NCBI GenBank assembly: GCA_016794985.1
Contig: JAEUIQ010000058.1
Coordinates: 35,514-99,513, forward strand
Length of the DNA: 64,000 nucleotides
Direction: 5' to 3'
DNA from: Planctomycetaceae bacterium
GTDB taxonomy: Bacteria; Planctomycetota; Planctomycetia; Pirellulales; Pirellulaceae
Shown here: piece by piece, positions 9,123 through 16,622 of the stretch
How positions within the stretch are numbered: position 1 is the first letter of the stretch
Layout: each line of letters opens with the position of its first letter
The notes under the pieces: model-generated
Told to the model about the DNA's origin: nothing
Seen by the model: the letters and a program-made list of their open reading frames with translations, nothing else
Databases searched by the model: none
Program-made: the position numbers and the translations under genes

Positions 9123-10148
9123 TCAGGCGATCAGCCACCGAGCCAAACCAAAGTACAACAGCAAGGTCACCATATCGGTCACAGCCAAGGAGACTGGCCC
9201 AGCCGCGACTTGCGGCTCGCGATTCAGCCATCGCAAGACGTTTGGTATGGCGACACCGATAACGGCAGCCAAAGTGATTCCGCCGATCAATCCCCCTGCC
9301 AAACAAACTGGCACCAACCATTGCTGTAACCAAATCACGGCGACCAACGAGACGACTGTGCCACACGAGAGTCCCAACAACAGTCCGGTCAACATTTCGG
9401 TTTGTAGTTTCCGCAAAATAGATTCCAAGGTGGGTTGTCGTCCATGGAGCGCCTGGAGCGCCAAACTCACCGACTGGATCGCGACGCTCTCCGCCAACGC
9501 CAAAACCACTGGAATAAAGAGAGCTAGAGCTACCACTTTTTGAAGTTGAACTTCAAACATACCGGTAAGGAACGCCGCCAAGAGTCCGCCGATGATATTC
9601 GCAAGCAACCATGGGAAACGGCCGGTAAATGCCGACCACGGATCTGCTTTGGATGACTCGCTAAGATGAACCCCGATCAGTTGAAACAAATCGTCGCTGG
9701 TCTGCCGTCGATCCAAATCGGCTAGCTCGTCCGTGTATAAATCGACATCGACGACCCCTGCGATGCGATCTTCCAAGTCGACCACTGGGATTGCCAAAAG
9801 TCGATGTTCGACGAACACTTCGCACGCATCCTTAACGGTCGCTGCGATGGGTATTTTGACGACTTGGTGAACCATGATGTCTCGGATCATGGCAACAGGA
9901 GGACTTAGCAACAAGCGTCGCGTCGGCACGACACCGCACAAACGCTTCTCGGAGTCCACCACGTAAAAGTAGACAATTCGTCCCGACGGTGGCTCCGCTC
10001 GAAGTCCCGCCAAGGCTTGCTCAATCGTTTGATCCACCAAGAGCGTGGGGAAGTCACGACGCATGGAGCCGGTTACTGGATCTGCCAAACCCGGTACGGC
10101 GGTGGTTCGCGCCGAAAGTTTGGGTAAGTCAACGTCTTGCTGCGTCAT
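9123..10148 (-). CDS. CBS-domain MgtE-like divalent cation transporter (divergent pore)
   Basis: A 341-residue protein with a tandem CBS pair (about 30-145), a connecting helix with RFPWLLANIIGGLLAA at 177-192, and five membrane helices. This matches MgtE magnesium channels without the N-terminal MgtE_N domain. The pore aspartate region TDMVTLLLYFGLA (D325) is kept. The signature of the third helix, normally P-x5-GGNxGxQS, reads PVVLALAESVAIQS at 213-226, so the Gly-Gly-Asn filter is lost while Pro and Gln stay. It is the last gene of the minus-strand operon and overlaps the preceding stop by ATGA. Ion selectivity may differ from Mg2+. Confidence 0.8.
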   Translation of the reverse strand: MTQQDVDLPKLSARTTAVPGLADPVTGSMRRDFPTLLVDQTIEQALAGLRAEPPSGRIVYFYVVDSEKRLCGVVPTRRLLLSPPVAMIRDIMVHQVVKIPIAATVKDACEVFVEHRLLAIPVVDLEDRIAGVVDVDLYTDELADLDRRQTSDDLFQLIGVHLSESSKADPWSAFTGRFPWLLANIIGGLLAAFLTGMFEVQLQKVVALALFIPVVLALAESVAIQSVSLALQALHGRQPTLESILRKLQTEMLTGLLLGLSCGTVVSLVAVIWLQQWLVPVCLAGGLIGGITLAAVIGVAIPNVLRWLNREPQVAAGPVSLAVTDMVTLLLYFGLARWLIA

Positions 10149-11725
10149 TGCGATGTCAATTCTCGTCGGCTTTTGCCCAAAATCTCATTGCGAGCTTGCA
10201 CCAAAGTCGCAAGTTTGGCGGTCGCTATCTCAGTGCTACTAATCGGGTTGTCAGCAAAGGTTGCAAAACCACAGTCGGGGGTCAACATCAACCTTGAGCC
10301 AAACAAGTCCAGGGCCTTTTGCAGACGTTCGCGAATTTCGGTAACCGACTCGACGTGAGGCAGCTTTTGATTGACCATACCCAACCCCAGCCGTCGGTCT
10401 GCCGGCAATGCGGTCAGCCCTTGCCATTCGCCAGCACGCGGGGTGCACGCTTCCAAAAAATAGTTACCGACCGGGACGCGACACAAGAAATCCAATAAAG
10501 GTTCATAGCTACCGGACAGCGCTTTGGATTCATCCGGTGTCCAATTGCCACGGCAAATGTGAATCCCAATTCGGTCGATCGGTAGGCCAGCGGTCAATTT
10601 GCGAAACAAACCCAACGCAAACTCAAGTTCTTGTTCCGCTGGCAAGCGTTCTCCTAATGCGCCACACATGAACGAACGGCGCTCCGCTCGAACCGCAAAA
10701 ACCACTTCGGACAAGACTGGTTCGTCGAACTGTACCAGCGAAGTTCCGCATTGCAACAGATCCAGCAACTCCTGTCGTAAGACTCGAACGATATCTTCCG
10801 CCAAGGATTCTCGGGAGTCGTATGCTCGATCCGAGACGCATTCTAGCCACATTGTTCGCGTCAAGAGATAGGGACCAGGGAGTGCAATCTTAACAGGCAG
10901 CGGTGATCGCTTCGCCACGAATTCGTATTCGGCCACCGCCAGCGGTCGTGAGCGTGCCAAAGGTCCGAAAACTGCCGGATGACGAACTTCAGCCGCCGGT
11001 ACATCCAAGGCGCGAAGCTCCGCCGCAAAACTCTCGGGGTCGCTGACGTAAGGGAGCAGATCGGTCAATGGAATCAGTTGGCAGTTGTCCAAAATGGCAC
11101 CGACGAACCCTGAGTAGCTGTCTCGGCGTTGTTCTCCGTCCGTTAGTACATCGACTCCGGCTTGGCGCTGAGAATCCAAGACCAATCGCACGGCATCGTC
11201 CGCAGTCGCTTGAAAATCGGCTTCGGTCATCCGCCCTTGCAGGCGTTCTCCTAATGCGCGCATCAACCAAGTCGGACGCGGCCAACTTCCAATCCCCATT
11301 ACAGCAAGTTCGGGAATGGGAGCCACGACACGTCTTGTCGATGATCCGTCGGAGGGTGCAACAGCACTTGAGTGCCCTGCGAGTGGTCTTCCATCGACGA
11401 TGATCTCGGTTGGAGGACTCGTGTTCAACTCTCGAACGGTATTCGAGCGGTTTGAGTTCGGCCCTTTGGAAACCAGATATCGCGATTCATGTTTATCCCG
11501 CTGCACACGAATCAAGTCGTTGGCCGTCATGCGACACCACGCAGGCAGGTCTTCCGCGACCGAACTCTCTCGCGACCGAATTTCGAGAAGTTCTCCGGGC
11601 AACAGCGGGTCAATGTGCTTGCGAATCAACAATAAAAGTCCGTTGCCACAATCCAAGTCTCCTCCATCAAACGAGACTTTGGGTTGCAAGTGGACGAGTC
11701 CTTCATCGTTGTCCGCAGGTTGCAT
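10145..11725 (-). CDS. Fusion: TusA-like domain + cobalamin-independent methionine synthase (MetE) catalytic core
   Basis: A 526-residue protein. Residues 17-75 form a TusA/SirA-like sulfur-carrier domain (FDGGDLDCGNGLLLLIRK, then LPAWCRMTANDLIRV). After a linker of about 60 residues, 135-520 match the MetE C-terminal barrel: zinc ligands H389 and C391 (GIHICRGNW), E425 (FLEACTP) and C485 (TPDCGFATFADNP), plus QFDEPVL at 332-338. The MetE N-terminal domain is absent, as in the short core-MetE enzymes, which take methyl from a protein or corrinoid donor rather than folate. The start at 11725 is 13 bases after the dsrE-like stop. The TusA part lacks the CPxP motif. A methyltransferase acting on a sulfur relay is inferred. 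Confidence 0.8.
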   Translation of the reverse strand: MQPADNDEGLVHLQPKVSFDGGDLDCGNGLLLLIRKHIDPLLPGELLEIRSRESSVAEDLPAWCRMTANDLIRVQRDKHESRYLVSKGPNSNRSNTVRELNTSPPTEIIVDGRPLAGHSSAVAPSDGSSTRRVVAPIPELAVMGIGSWPRPTWLMRALGERLQGRMTEADFQATADDAVRLVLDSQRQAGVDVLTDGEQRRDSYSGFVGAILDNCQLIPLTDLLPYVSDPESFAAELRALDVPAAEVRHPAVFGPLARSRPLAVAEYEFVAKRSPLPVKIALPGPYLLTRTMWLECVSDRAYDSRESLAEDIVRVLRQELLDLLQCGTSLVQFDEPVLSEVVFAVRAERRSFMCGALGERLPAEQELEFALGLFRKLTAGLPIDRIGIHICRGNWTPDESKALSGSYEPLLDFLCRVPVGNYFLEACTPRAGEWQGLTALPADRRLGLGMVNQKLPHVESVTEIRERLQKALDLFGSRLMLTPDCGFATFADNPISSTEIATAKLATLVQARNEILGKSRRELTSQ

Positions 11726-11738
11726 TGGCCACGACTTA

Positions 11739-12101
11739 CTAAAAGGAGACGCAAGGTGTGCCGTCGGACAAGAACTCGACCAATTTGGCACCACCGACGA
11801 TTTTTACTCCGGCGACCAATCGTTCTTCGGACAAGCCCCGTTTCTTGAAACATGGCGAACAAACGTAAACCAAACCGCCAGCTTCGAGAAAGCTTGTCAT
11901 CAATTCCTTTAACGGCGCGAAACCAGACTCGTGGACGGTCTCTGCACAGCCTTGTTCGGCCAATCGCACTCCTTCCGTCGACAGGAACACCATCGTTTCT
12001 TTGTCGGAGCCGAGCGCCGCGTTCGCGACGACAAAACCCACGGTGGCACGGTCCGGGTCATCGGTCGAACGGGTCAGGTTGATACATAACTTTCCGGGCA
12101 T
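11739..12101 (-). CDS. DsrE/DsrF-like sulfur-relay protein
   Basis: A 120-residue cytoplasmic protein of the DsrE/YchN fold. Features are an N-terminal strand KLCINL, a long helix with FVVANAALGS, the strand TMVFLSTEGVRLA, and a cysteine pair CSPC at residues 81-84 in the position where DsrE-family proteins carry the persulfide cysteine; C117 is near the C-terminus. AAAGGAA stands 9 bases before the ATG. It lies between a TusA-like gene and a TusA-like/MetE fusion, which strengthens a role in sulfur transfer. Partner and acceptor are not known. Confidence 0.85.
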   Translation of the reverse strand: MPGKLCINLTRSTDDPDRATVGFVVANAALGSDKETMVFLSTEGVRLAEQGCAETVHESGFAPLKELMTSFLEAGGLVYVCSPCFKKRGLSEERLVAGVKIVGGAKLVEFLSDGTPCVSF

Positions 12102-12131
12102 TTTGGAGTTCCTTTCGAGGGGCGTACAAAA

Positions 12132-12353
12132 CTAATCGTGGTCGCGACGACCAATCCAATAATCTGGATGTTTCGCGCAAAGCAAGCGGTGTTTGGTCAT
12201 ACTGCACCAAGCCGGAATGTCGGCAATGGCTCCTGTATCCAGGGCCGTCAAACGCAGAACTGATCCGGGCGGCATTTTGTTCATTCGGACGCGCAGTTTG
12301 AGGATCAATTCACCACACCCCATTTCGCCGGCGTCCCAATGTTCCTCGTCCAT
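12132..12353 (-). CDS. Small TusA-like sulfur-carrier protein
   Basis: A 73-residue protein (MDEEHWDAGEMGCGELILK at the N-terminus) with the two-layer TusA/SirA pattern: C13 at the start of helix 1, a PPGSVLRLTALD strand and ADIPAWCSMTKH with C50. The catalytic motif CPxP of classical TusA is CGEL here. Its start overlaps the stop of the small membrane protein by one base (TAATG). The longer frame reaching 12632 overlaps upstream genes and is not supported. The nearby fusion protein has the same CG variant. Confidence 0.82.
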   Translation of the reverse strand: MDEEHWDAGEMGCGELILKLRVRMNKMPPGSVLRLTALDTGAIADIPAWCSMTKHRLLCAKHPDYWIGRRDHD

Positions 12354-12547
12354 TACTGAATCAACCACCCCAGAACGGCCAACACGACCATGATTATCCC
12401 CAGGAAAACGGTCATCCATATCGCTGAACGGACGATGTGCGACAAGATAAATATCGGGCGTTCGTCGCGAGTGGCTCCGTAAACGATCGAAGTCGCTGCA
12501 ATCAAAGGCAGCAAGTGCATGTAGTGTGATGTAAGCAATTGCATCAT
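12353..12547 (-). CDS. Small two-helix membrane protein
   Basis: A 64-residue protein with two predicted membrane helices (about residues 10-24 and 40-62) joined by a short charged loop RDERPIF. It starts with ATGATG that overlaps the TGA of the upstream membrane-protein gene, and its own stop overlaps the TusA-like start. The double coupling argues that it is real despite its size. I do not recognise a family; proximity suggests a membrane partner for the sulfur-relay genes or for the upstream protein. Confidence 0.65.
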   Translation of the reverse strand: MMQLLTSHYMHLLPLIAATSIVYGATRDERPIFILSHIVRSAIWMTVFLGIIMVVLAVLGWLIQ

Positions 12548-13218
12548 GATTCGTCCTCCTCGGCGCTACCTGATTCGCCGTCCTCTTCTTCCGTACCTTC
12601 CAAGTACATGCCTGGCCCAGCAAAGGCGTCATAAATGACCAACAAGTTCAGCAGTCCCGCCACGAATGTGTACAACGTCGCGATATCGAAATAGTGCCCC
12701 AATTCAGCATGCCAAGCGGCTAAGACATCGGGCTCCGTTGGGCTCACCTCTCCAAAGGGCGCGGCCATAAATCCGTCGGGAATTGCGGACTTGCCCAATC
12801 TTTTTAATTCACTTGGCTCCGTAATTCGACTATAGGCTGGGTTCGTTTTGTCATTGGGCGGGTATCGGTAATTGCGAATCCACAAGGGCGGGGATTTTTC
12901 ATCCGTTTGTAGAGCCTGTATCAAGGCCGGAAACGTAGGAGCCCCCACGAAACACTGGGCCACAAATTGCCATCTCCAGTCATGCTTTTTCCAGGACGCG
13001 TAAACGACCCGCCCGTCACCCAACCAAAATCCAATAAAGTATGTTGTCAAAACCGTAATGGAAAACAGAAGACCTTTTGTGTAACGCCGTTGGTAAAAAT
13101 GCCCAGCCCCAGGCAGCAGCCAAGCATACAACGCTGCCAAATACCGGTTACCCAACTCCACCCGTACCGTATTCTTGGGCGACTCGTAATAAACCACTTC
13201 CAACTCCCAATCGCGCAC
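12544..13218 (-). CDS. Conserved polytopic membrane protein, function unknown
   Basis: A 224-residue protein starting at GTG. The segment LYAWLLPGAGHFYQRRYTKGLLF at 31-53 resembles the Gly/Pro TM2-type hairpin found in several bacterial membrane families, followed by a second helix and, after a soluble loop, a third (YTFVAGLLNLLVIYDAFA near 185). The tail is strongly acidic (EEEDGES). It is the first gene of the minus-strand operon that ends with the MgtE-like transporter. No enzymatic motif is visible, and the start is uncertain. Confidence 0.65.
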   Translation of the reverse strand: MRDWELEVVYYESPKNTVRVELGNRYLAALYAWLLPGAGHFYQRRYTKGLLFSITVLTTYFIGFWLGDGRVVYASWKKHDWRWQFVAQCFVGAPTFPALIQALQTDEKSPPLWIRNYRYPPNDKTNPAYSRITEPSELKRLGKSAIPDGFMAAPFGEVSPTEPDVLAAWHAELGHYFDIATLYTFVAGLLNLLVIYDAFAGPGMYLEGTEEEDGESGSAEEDES

Positions 13219-13460
13219 TTCGCTACCAGCCCCGGCTCAGTCTAACGAATTCTTGCCATTTCTCCTAGGCTTTGCCAGAATCACTGGCCCAGCCTCCCAA
13301 ACGGCGGCTATTCGCCAACCACTAGTCCGGAACCCCGTCTCACGGAGGATCCTCTGACGCCGTAGTACATGAGCTGGCTTTTCGAGTAGAATTCGCGGTC
13401 CCGACCGATGCTGAAACCGTCTGGTTGCCATACCCCGAGTTTTTCCATTCTTGAATTCCC

Positions 13461-14243
13461 ATGCCCGATCGCTTTTTTTCGGAAGTCCCGCTCCGGCCAC
13501 AACAATTGGTAACACTTGACCCGCAACAATCCCACCACCTGCTGCACGTGTTGCGGGCCGAGTTAGGTGACGAGGTTCATCTGTTCGACGGTGGCCCTGA
13601 TGAGTATCTGGCCCGTGTTGTAAGCAAGGACCGCCGGTCGATTCGACTCGAGGTCGTCTCTCGAATCGAAAGGCCCGCTGAAAAGAGCACGGAGCTGCTT
13701 GTGGCCGCGGCCGTTCCCAAGGGAGACCGTTTTCGAACCTTAATTGAAAAATTGACCGAGTTGGGTGTGACGGCTTTCCTGCCAGTTCAATCCACGCGGA
13801 CGGTTAATCCATTTTCAACCAGTCTGCGTCAAAAGGCGGAGCAGTGGGTCATCGAGGCTTGTAAGCAATCGAGACGCAACTCCCTTTTGGAAATCCTGCC
13901 CCCGATGACCCCCGACGAATTGCTTTTTGCGACTCGACATATTTCCGAGAGATACGTGGCCTGCGCGCCGGTCGATCTCCAGGTTCTGTTAGGCTCCGAG
14001 AACTCCGAACCGTCGAATCCGCCCAAGCTGGACGCAGGAGACGCCGCCGGCGATACCATTTTGGCGACTTGTCGGCGCGCCTTGTTGGTAGGTCCCGAGG
14101 GTGGTTTCACGACGGACGAAGTTCGGTTGGTTTGTAACGCGGGTTGGCGGTCACTTTCCTTGGGTCAACACGTCTTGAGAATCGAAACGGCCGCCATGGC
14201 GGGGGCTGCGTTGTTGGTCCAAGCTGAACACTTGCCCCGTTAG
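13461..14243 (+). CDS. rsmE: 16S rRNA (uracil-1498-N3)-methyltransferase
   Basis: A 260-residue SPOUT methyltransferase that modifies U1498 of 16S rRNA using S-adenosylmethionine. The N-terminal PUA-like part reads RFFSEVPL and SHHLLHVLRAELGDEV; the knotted SAM site reads LLVGPEGGFTTDEV and LSLGQHVLRIETAAMA, both diagnostic. Length is normal. No obvious Shine-Dalgarno precedes the ATG. It stands alone between the divergent operon and the repeat at 14360. Confidence 0.95.
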   Translation: MPDRFFSEVPLRPQQLVTLDPQQSHHLLHVLRAELGDEVHLFDGGPDEYLARVVSKDRRSIRLEVVSRIERPAEKSTELLVAAAVPKGDRFRTLIEKLTELGVTAFLPVQSTRTVNPFSTSLRQKAEQWVIEACKQSRRNSLLEILPPMTPDELLFATRHISERYVACAPVDLQVLLGSENSEPSNPPKLDAGDAAGDTILATCRRALLVGPEGGFTTDEVRLVCNAGWRSLSLGQHVLRIETAAMAGAALLVQAEHLPR

Positions 14244-14359
14244 GCAAGAGAATGAAGTTTCGCTAAACTTTGGCCGTGCATGTTTGATCCCGCCATGGAC
14301 TCGTCACGATCGCCAAAAATCAGCCATCGACGTTCACAACGGGGCCACCATAGCATCCC

Positions 14360-14540
14360 TACGCCGTGAAGGAGTTTTTCCGTCTAAAGCAGGCCCGCAG
14401 GGGCTGAAACAACCCGAGCCGGTGTGCGTTAGCCCGCCGGTTAGAGTCGGTCCAAAATCAGAAAAGGCCCGCAAGGTCGACACAAAAGTAGTGGACTGGC
14501 TGGGTCAGTGGATTGGCTGGAAAAAATCCTTCACGGCGTA
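14360..14540 (-). repeat. Dispersed repeat with terminal inverted repeats, copy A
   Basis: 181 bases bounded by near-perfect 20-base inverted repeats (TACGCCGTGAAGGAGTTTTT at 14360 and its complement at 14521-14540). Read on the minus strand it aligns over its whole length with 31114-31274 on the plus strand, sharing the ends, CCAGCCAATCCA, TTTTCTGATTTTGGACCGACTC and GGCTAACGCA blocks. An 85-codon frame crosses it but is not a gene. It lies in the gap between rsmE and def; no transposase is present, so it is a non-autonomous element or structured repeat. Confidence 0.8.
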
Positions 14541-14658
14541 AATAGCACTCCACTTACCTCGCGCAGCATTGGCTTCTCCGTTTGGAGAAAATCGAGAACC
14601 ACGCTGGCCTTGGTTGATTTGTTCGTGAAGTCCTTCCGAAACTCCTGGTGGTAATCCA

Positions 14659-15288
14659 ATGACAACGCCCTCCGATACGACCCTAACCGATCAAGAAAAG
14701 AAGTTATCGGTCATCGTCCACCCTCATCCTACCTTGCGTCACAAGAGCAAGCCGATCCTGCGTGTTGACGACCAATTGAGGGATTACATCGCGCAGATGT
14801 TTGAATTGATGTACAGCTCGAAGGGTGTGGGCTTGGCCGCCAATCAAGTCAATCTCCCAATCCAGTTGTTCGTTGTGAATCCCGCCGGGAAGAAAGACGA
14901 AGGCGAGGAGATGGTGTTTATCAACCCCGTGCTAAGCCGCCCAAAAGGCAGCGAACAGGCCGAAGAAGGTTGTCTTAGCTTGCCAGGAGTGTTTGGGGAG
15001 GTGGTTCGCGCCGCAGAAATTGATGTCGAAGCCTATACACACATGGGCCAACATATAAAACTTCGGGCGACGGGCTATTTGGCGCGCATCCTGCAACACG
15101 AATTTGATCACTTGAATGGCGTCATGTTCTTTGATCGCATGAGCGAAGCCAAACGTCTAGAAATTCAAGATGAGATTTCTGAATTCGAAGATGATTATCA
15201 AGTGCGAACTTCGATTGGCAATGTCGAAAGTGCGGAACAGTGGCAGGCTTGGATCCGAAAGCTTGAGTCTCGCTATTGTGTAAAATAG
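14659..15288 (+). CDS. def: Peptide deformylase
   Basis: A 209-residue metalloenzyme that removes the N-formyl group from new proteins. All three motifs are intact: GVGLAANQV (about 54-62), EGCLSLPG (about 110) and QHEFDHLNG (about 155), which supply Gln, Cys and two His. The C-terminus is about 40 residues longer than minimal deformylases. GGTGG is a weak ribosome site upstream. It heads a cluster with fabZ, fabI and an M28 peptidase. Confidence 0.95.
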   Translation: MTTPSDTTLTDQEKKLSVIVHPHPTLRHKSKPILRVDDQLRDYIAQMFELMYSSKGVGLAANQVNLPIQLFVVNPAGKKDEGEEMVFINPVLSRPKGSEQAEEGCLSLPGVFGEVVRAAEIDVEAYTHMGQHIKLRATGYLARILQHEFDHLNGVMFFDRMSEAKRLEIQDEISEFEDDYQVRTSIGNVESAEQWQAWIRKLESRYCVK

Positions 15289-15337
15289 AGCCCGCTCATC
15301 GACACCGGCAGATCAACTCTCACGCCAGGATATTCCT

Positions 15338-15772
15338 ATGTCTATCGAAACCATCAAGCAATTGATTCCGCACCGTCCGCCAATGCTACTCTTGGATGAA
15401 ATCGTCCAGTGCGATAACGATCGAATCGTGTGTCGCAAGACTTTTCGTGCTGACGAGTTCTTTGTTCAGGGGCATTATCCGGAATTCCCGTTGGTTCCGG
15501 GTGTCATTTTGGTCGAGTCTTGTTGCCAAGCCGGTGCTGTGTTGGTCGCGCAACGGATCCAGAACGATCAGAGCGAGAATGTGCCAGTGCTTACTCGCGT
15601 GGACAACGCGAAATTCAAGCAGATGGTTCGTCCGGGAAATGAAGTCTTACTGGAGGCCGAAATCGTCGAAGCAATTTCGCAAGCGATATATTTGAAAGGC
15701 AAAGTCAAGCTTGCCGACAAGTTGGCTGTCAGCTTCGACTTTGCTTGCTCTATGGCTCCCCGATCACGCTGA
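15338..15772 (+). CDS. fabZ: 3-hydroxyacyl-ACP dehydratase (FabZ-type hotdog protein)
   Basis: A 144-residue hotdog-fold enzyme of fatty acid synthesis. [13 protein letters not shown] at the N-terminus and [17 protein letters not shown] (catalytic His and Glu, about 44-60) are the FabZ signature. AGGA lies 8 bases before the ATG. It is 49 bases after def and 19 bases before the enoyl reductase, which performs the next step of the elongation cycle, so the two are probably cotranscribed. Confidence 0.92.
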   Translation: MSIETIKQLIPHRPPMLLLDEIVQCDNDRIVCRKTFRADEFFVQGHYPEFPLVPGVILVESCCQAGAVLVAQRIQNDQSENVPVLTRVDNAKFKQMVRPGNEVLLEAEIVEAISQAIYLKGKVKLADKLAVSFDFACSMAPRSR

Positions 15773-15791
15773 CTTGAGGAGATGTCCGCTG

Positions 15792-16589
15792 ATGGACTTT
15801 TTGCAGCTTTTTAATAAGACCTTTGTGGTATTCGGTGTCGCCAACAAAAAGAGCGTCGCGTATTTCATCGGGAAAACACTCCGTGAACACGGCGCGAACG
15901 TCATCTACGTGGTACGCTCGGAAGCGCGTCGAGCTAGTTTGGAGAAAACGCTCGAAGGCCAGACGATCCTGGTGTGTGACGTCGAAGATCAATCGCAAAT
16001 CGACTCGGTTGCCGAGCAAGTTCGTAAGCTTGCTCCGCAGATTGATGGGTTAGTCCATTCGATCGCGTTCGCGGATTATTCTGGCGGAATGCGTCCATTT
16101 CACGAAACGGGCCGCGCTCAATTTTTGCGGACCGTCGATGTCTCTTGTTTTAGCTTTATCGCGATAGCCAACGCCTTCAAGGAATTGTTGACGCCTCAGG
16201 CTTCGGTAGTGACGATCTCGATTTCGACGACAACGATGGCCAGTGAGAATTATGGCTTCATGGCGCCAATCAAAGCCGCCTTGGACAGTAGTCTAGCGTT
16301 CTTAGTCAAAAGTTTTAGCGGGTTCTCTCAAGTGCGATTTAATGCAGTTGCAGCCGGTCTGCTCAAAACGAGTGCTTCTGCCGGAATCCCAGGTTATGTG
16401 GATTCGTATTTGTATGCTGAGAAAGTAATCCCTCGTGGCGAGGCGATCACAACACAAGAAACCGCGAACGTCGCCTGTTTTTTGCTGAGTCCACGTTCTT
16501 CGGGAATCAATGCTCAAAAACTGATTGTCGATGCGGCAATGAGTATCAATTACTTCGACCAGAGGATTGTCGAGAAAGCAATCAAGTAA
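15792..16589 (+). CDS. fabI: Enoyl-ACP reductase-like short-chain dehydrogenase (divergent FabI)
   Basis: A 265-residue SDR. The N-terminus [14 protein letters not shown] is the FabI form of the NAD-binding loop, and [10 protein letters not shown] with [11 protein letters not shown] (catalytic Tyr and Lys six residues apart) follow. The second FabI tyrosine, normally ten residues before the catalytic one, is Ile in this protein (VTISIS), and the C-terminal VDGG is VDAA. GAGGAG precedes the ATG at 15792; the longer frame overlaps fabZ. Gene order after fabZ supports enoyl reduction, but the changes leave room for a specialised paralog. Confidence 0.82.
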   Translation: MDFLQLFNKTFVVFGVANKKSVAYFIGKTLREHGANVIYVVRSEARRASLEKTLEGQTILVCDVEDQSQIDSVAEQVRKLAPQIDGLVHSIAFADYSGGMRPFHETGRAQFLRTVDVSCFSFIAIANAFKELLTPQASVVTISISTTTMASENYGFMAPIKAALDSSLAFLVKSFSGFSQVRFNAVAAGLLKTSASAGIPGYVDSYLYAEKVIPRGEAITTQETANVACFLLSPRSSGINAQKLIVDAAMSINYFDQRIVEKAIK

Positions 16590-16622
16590 TGTTTCGGGCC
16601 AGCGTTTGACCGGAGTTGACGA

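Noticed and set aside
14284..14541. 85-codon plus-strand frame after rsmE
   Set aside because: It lies almost entirely in the inverted-repeat element copy A and has no family-like composition.
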